DNA from: Candidatus Colimorpha onthohippi
Lineage (GTDB): Bacteria; Bacteroidota; Bacteroidia; Bacteroidales; P3
Assembly (NCBI GenBank): GCA_018064565.1
Contig: JAGHVA010000100.1
Location: 1 to 10,142, forward strand
Reading direction: 5' to 3'
Length of the DNA stretch: 10,142 bases
The notes beneath the pieces are model-generated. The model saw only the letters and a program-made list of their open reading frames with translations, searched no databases and was not told where the DNA came from. Made by a program: the position numbers and the translations under genes. Shown in pieces: positions 8,688 through 10,142 of the stretch. Within the stretch, counting starts at the first letter, position 1. The number at the start of each line of letters is the position of its first letter.

Positions 8688-8710
8688 AGGTAAGCAAGGT
8701 GTTATAGTTG
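8682..8710 (+). promoter_or_regulatory. Candidate promoter for the lipoprotein gene
   Basis: TTG (8682-8684) is followed after 18 bases by TATAGTTG (8703-8710), one mismatch from TAnnTTTG. Transcription would start near 8716-8718, giving a leader of about 70 nt before the ATG at 8787. The rest of the gap between nadD and the lipoprotein gene shows nothing else that I recognise. Confidence 0.35.
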
Positions 8711-8786
8711 TGCTGAATTATGCGTTCCGATAGAGAATGAGTTTATAGATAGTAACAACATCAATACTAACATAAAATCCAAACAA

Positions 8787-9809
8787 ATGAAAATGAAAAA
8801 GAGTATTCCAATCGTTTCCATGATAGTTCTGGCAATCGGGCTACTGTGTTCCTGCGAGAAAGAGGAATCTGCCGTATCCATTACGGACGTAAGGCTTAAC
8901 CAAACCGAATTGACAATCGCTGTTGGCGACCCCGATGTGAAGCTCATTGCCACCATAACTCCTGAAAACGCCAGCGACAAGTCCATCAGTTGGTCAAGCG
9001 ACCAGACCGATGTTGCTATAGTTGACCAAGAAGGCAACGTACACGCTGTAGCAGAAGGCAACGCAAACATCACAGTAACCACCAAGGACGGCGGCAAGAC
9101 AGCCACATGCGCTGTAACCGTCAAAGCTGCAAAGCGCGAGATTGAGACAATTGCGGATGTCCTTGCAACTGTTGTTGGTGGATTTCCAGAAGATTTATCT
9201 GGGGAGAATACACCCGTAGCTCCGTCTAATGCTTGGGTTAATGGCATTGGTAGTAGTGCCTTTGTACATAATAAGACAACTTTAATCTTACAGAAGTATG
9301 ATGATAATTCTATACCATTAACCACCTCAGTATCAAAAGAACAAAACTGTTACACAGCGTCAGTATCTAATGGCACACTAACATTCAATATGACAAATGA
9401 CATATTGACCAGTTTTGAATTTAAGGCAACAAACGAGGAGGATGAGTATGACGGCATTTACAATCCCGTACAGGCAGAACTGACAATGAAAAATGGAGAT
9501 ACTGAAAGCGACTGGAACAAGATTACAATCACTATCAAAGGTACCGACATCATATCCGCCTCGTATTATTTCGATAAGACCTCTGTCGTAAACGCTGCAG
9601 GCAACCTCGAAGAACTTGTACAGAGCAACGGCATTACACTGATTCCCAATCAGATTGAATCCATCAACAGTGCCGAAGGCATTCACATCGTCAAAGAGGA
9701 TTTGCAAGAAGAAACGAGATATACAACAGTTGTTGTCGTTTCGACCTCTGCTGGTCTTTCAAAGACCATTGTGGCAACAAAAGGAGTCGGTCAGGCTCCT
9801 CCAATGTGA
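8787..9809 (+). CDS. Probable surface lipoprotein with Big2 and FN3-like domains
   Basis: This 340-residue protein begins with a lipoprotein signal peptide (KKSIPIVSMIVLAIGLLCSC); the likely lipobox is LCS-C with lipidated C23. C23 is followed by EKEES, an acidic stretch like the surface-export signals of Bacteroidetes lipoproteins, so display outside the outer membrane is inferred. Residues about 30-115 form a Big2 (bacterial Ig-like group 2) domain with typical ITPENASDKSISWSSDQ and VAEGNANITVTTKDGG segments. Residues 116-250 match nothing I know. Residues about 252-335 look like the FN3-like modules of Bacteroides lipoproteins, ending in LQEETRYTTVVVVSTSAG. Such proteins usually mediate binding at the surface; the ligand is unknown. 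Two ATGs (8787 and 8793) are possible starts. The DNA for residues about 152-211 is much lower in GC than its flanks. No catalytic motif is visible and it has no operon partner. Confidence 0.88.
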   Translation: MKMKKSIPIVSMIVLAIGLLCSCEKEESAVSITDVRLNQTELTIAVGDPDVKLIATITPENASDKSISWSSDQTDVAIVDQEGNVHAVAEGNANITVTTKDGGKTATCAVTVKAAKREIETIADVLATVVGGFPEDLSGENTPVAPSNAWVNGIGSSAFVHNKTTLILQKYDDNSIPLTTSVSKEQNCYTASVSNGTLTFNMTNDILTSFEFKATNEEDEYDGIYNPVQAELTMKNGDTESDWNKITITIKGTDIISASYYFDKTSVVNAAGNLEELVQSNGITLIPNQIESINSAEGIHIVKEDLQEETRYTTVVVVSTSAGLSKTIVATKGVGQAPPM

Positions 9810-9817
9810 TTTTGCAT

Positions 9818-9857
9818 GCTTCGCCACTATAAGCATGTTGGCTTATAGTGGCAAAGC
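9818..9857. repeat. Strong 17-bp hairpin after the lipoprotein gene
   Basis: GCTTCGCCACTATAAGC (9818-9834) and GCTTATAGTGGCAAAGC (9841-9857) pair over 17 bp with one C/A mismatch around the 6-nt loop ATGTTG. It lies 9 bases after the lipoprotein stop. No T-run follows on either strand, so it is not a standard intrinsic terminator. It may protect the mRNA 3' end or act with the terminator further downstream. Confidence 0.6.
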
Positions 9858-9912
9858 ACCCTCAATGAACATTGGGATAAATAATCTTAGCCAACACCAA
9901 CCATTTAGAAAG

Positions 9913-9949
9913 AAAATGCGACCTTTGATAGAGATCGCATTTTTTTATT
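9913..9949 (+). terminator. Intrinsic terminator downstream of the lipoprotein gene
   Basis: AAAATGCGA (9913-9921) pairs perfectly with TCGCATTTT (9935-9943) around a 13-nt loop, and the right arm runs into a T-run (seven T from 9940, then ATTTT). This is the classic Rho-independent form on the plus strand and is probably the real end of the lipoprotein transcript. Confidence 0.85.
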
Positions 9950-10050
9950 TTGAGACATTGCAGTCCAGTAAACGGGCAGAAAACCCGATAGCAAGCGATG
10001 CGACGCCTTGGGTAATGCGGATAGTTTGGGGAGTTTAATAATCAATTATT
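9950..10050. other. Non-coding stretch before the putative IS end
   Basis: I see no gene here. The features are a small hairpin CGGG-cagaaaa-CCCG (9973-9987) and an AT-rich perfect palindrome TAATAAT-CA-ATTATTA (10036-10051) that directly abuts the proposed insertion-sequence end. An AT-rich palindrome would be a plausible insertion target. Confidence 0.4.
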
Positions 10051-10087
10051 ACTGTCCGCTAAACATTGAATCACAAAAAAACAAGAA

Positions 10088-10118
10088 TGGGCTGATTTCA
10101 TTTTGTGGAGTCAGCCCA
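10088..10118. repeat. Hairpin at the putative IS end
   Basis: TGGGCTGA (10088-10095) and TCAGCCCA (10111-10118) form a perfect 8-bp stem around a 15-nt loop. The loop contains the -33 element of the following promoter. A transcript from that promoter would start beyond the hairpin, so only read-through RNA from outside would fold it. Confidence 0.65.
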
Positions 10119-10132
10119 AATTGTTACCTTTG
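10102..10132 (+). promoter_or_regulatory. Strong Bacteroidetes-type promoter at the right edge
   Basis: TTTG (10102-10105), a 19-base spacer, then TACCTTTG (10125-10132) match the -33/-7 consensus (TTTG and TAnnTTTG) at both elements with standard spacing. It is the best promoter in the window. The start of transcription would fall at about 10138-10142, so the gene it drives, possibly a transposase, lies outside. Confidence 0.75.
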
Positions 10133-10142
10133 TTTCTGCTAT

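Larger units (their letters stand above)
10051..10142 (+). mobile_element. Probable left end of an insertion sequence (cut by window edge)
   Basis: From about 10051 the sequence begins ACTGTCCGCTAAAC, which resembles, from memory only, terminal repeats of some IS4-type elements in Bacteroides. The layout fits an IS end: a candidate terminal repeat, then a hairpin (10088-10118), then a strong promoter pointing inward at the window edge. No transposase codon is visible, so the family and even the IS nature are inferred. The alternative is simply the promoter region of an ordinary downstream gene. Confidence 0.4.

Noticed and set aside
8702..9325. 207-codon minus-strand frame opposite the lipoprotein gene
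   Set aside because: The plus-strand frame has a signal peptide, lipobox and Big2 domain; the opposite frame is low-complexity serine/alanine/leucine sequence.
9655..10038. 127-codon plus-strand frame across the lipoprotein gene end
   Set aside because: It starts out of frame inside the lipoprotein gene and crosses both hairpins and the terminator; no domain is seen.
9960..10075. Apparent similarity between CAGTCCAGTAAAC (9961-9973) and CTGTCCGCTAAAC (10052-10064) as a repeated IS end
   Set aside because: The match is short and gapped and does not continue into the flanking bases, so it is probably chance.

Overview
The window looks like a chromosomal segment of a Bacteroidetes bacterium, most likely Bacteroidales. 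Three things support this. It encodes PorX, a response regulator fused to a PglZ domain that is characteristic of the phylum. Several -7 elements fit the Bacteroidetes consensus TAnnTTTG (for example at 7405-7412 and 10125-10132), and no start codon is preceded by a clear Shine-Dalgarno sequence. There is also a lipoprotein with an acidic stretch just after the lipid-bearing cysteine, as in surface lipoproteins of this phylum. The genus cannot be told from the sequence.

Layout, left to right. Positions 2-3130 (minus) hold most of mfd, the transcription-repair coupling factor; its C-terminus lies beyond the left edge. A 388-bp divergent intergenic region follows. porX occupies 3519-5075 (plus). 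It converges on tex (7259-5133, minus), which encodes a nucleic-acid-binding S1/YqgF protein, and a near-perfect hairpin at 5089-5122 sits between the two stop codons. Divergent from tex, a promoter with a canonical -7 element leads into a small exported protein of unknown function (7437-8033). Two bases after its stop is the GTG start of nadD (8036-8635), the NAD-synthesis adenylyltransferase, so the pair probably forms one transcript. A surface-type lipoprotein with a Big2 domain and a probable FN3-like domain follows (8787-9809). The last 333 bp hold a strong hairpin without a T-run, a classic intrinsic terminator, and what looks like the left end of an insertion sequence whose transposase would start beyond the right edge.

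Functionally these are mostly housekeeping genes (repair-coupled transcription termination, NAD synthesis, Tex) with one regulator that in relatives controls type IX secretion and two envelope or exported proteins. Most adjacent genes face each other or diverge, so only the exported-protein/nadD pair looks like an operon. I do not see a convincing undescribed system. The items best worth checking are the putative IS end with its promoter -33 element inside a hairpin loop, the low-GC central block of the lipoprotein gene, and the exported protein coupled to nadD.
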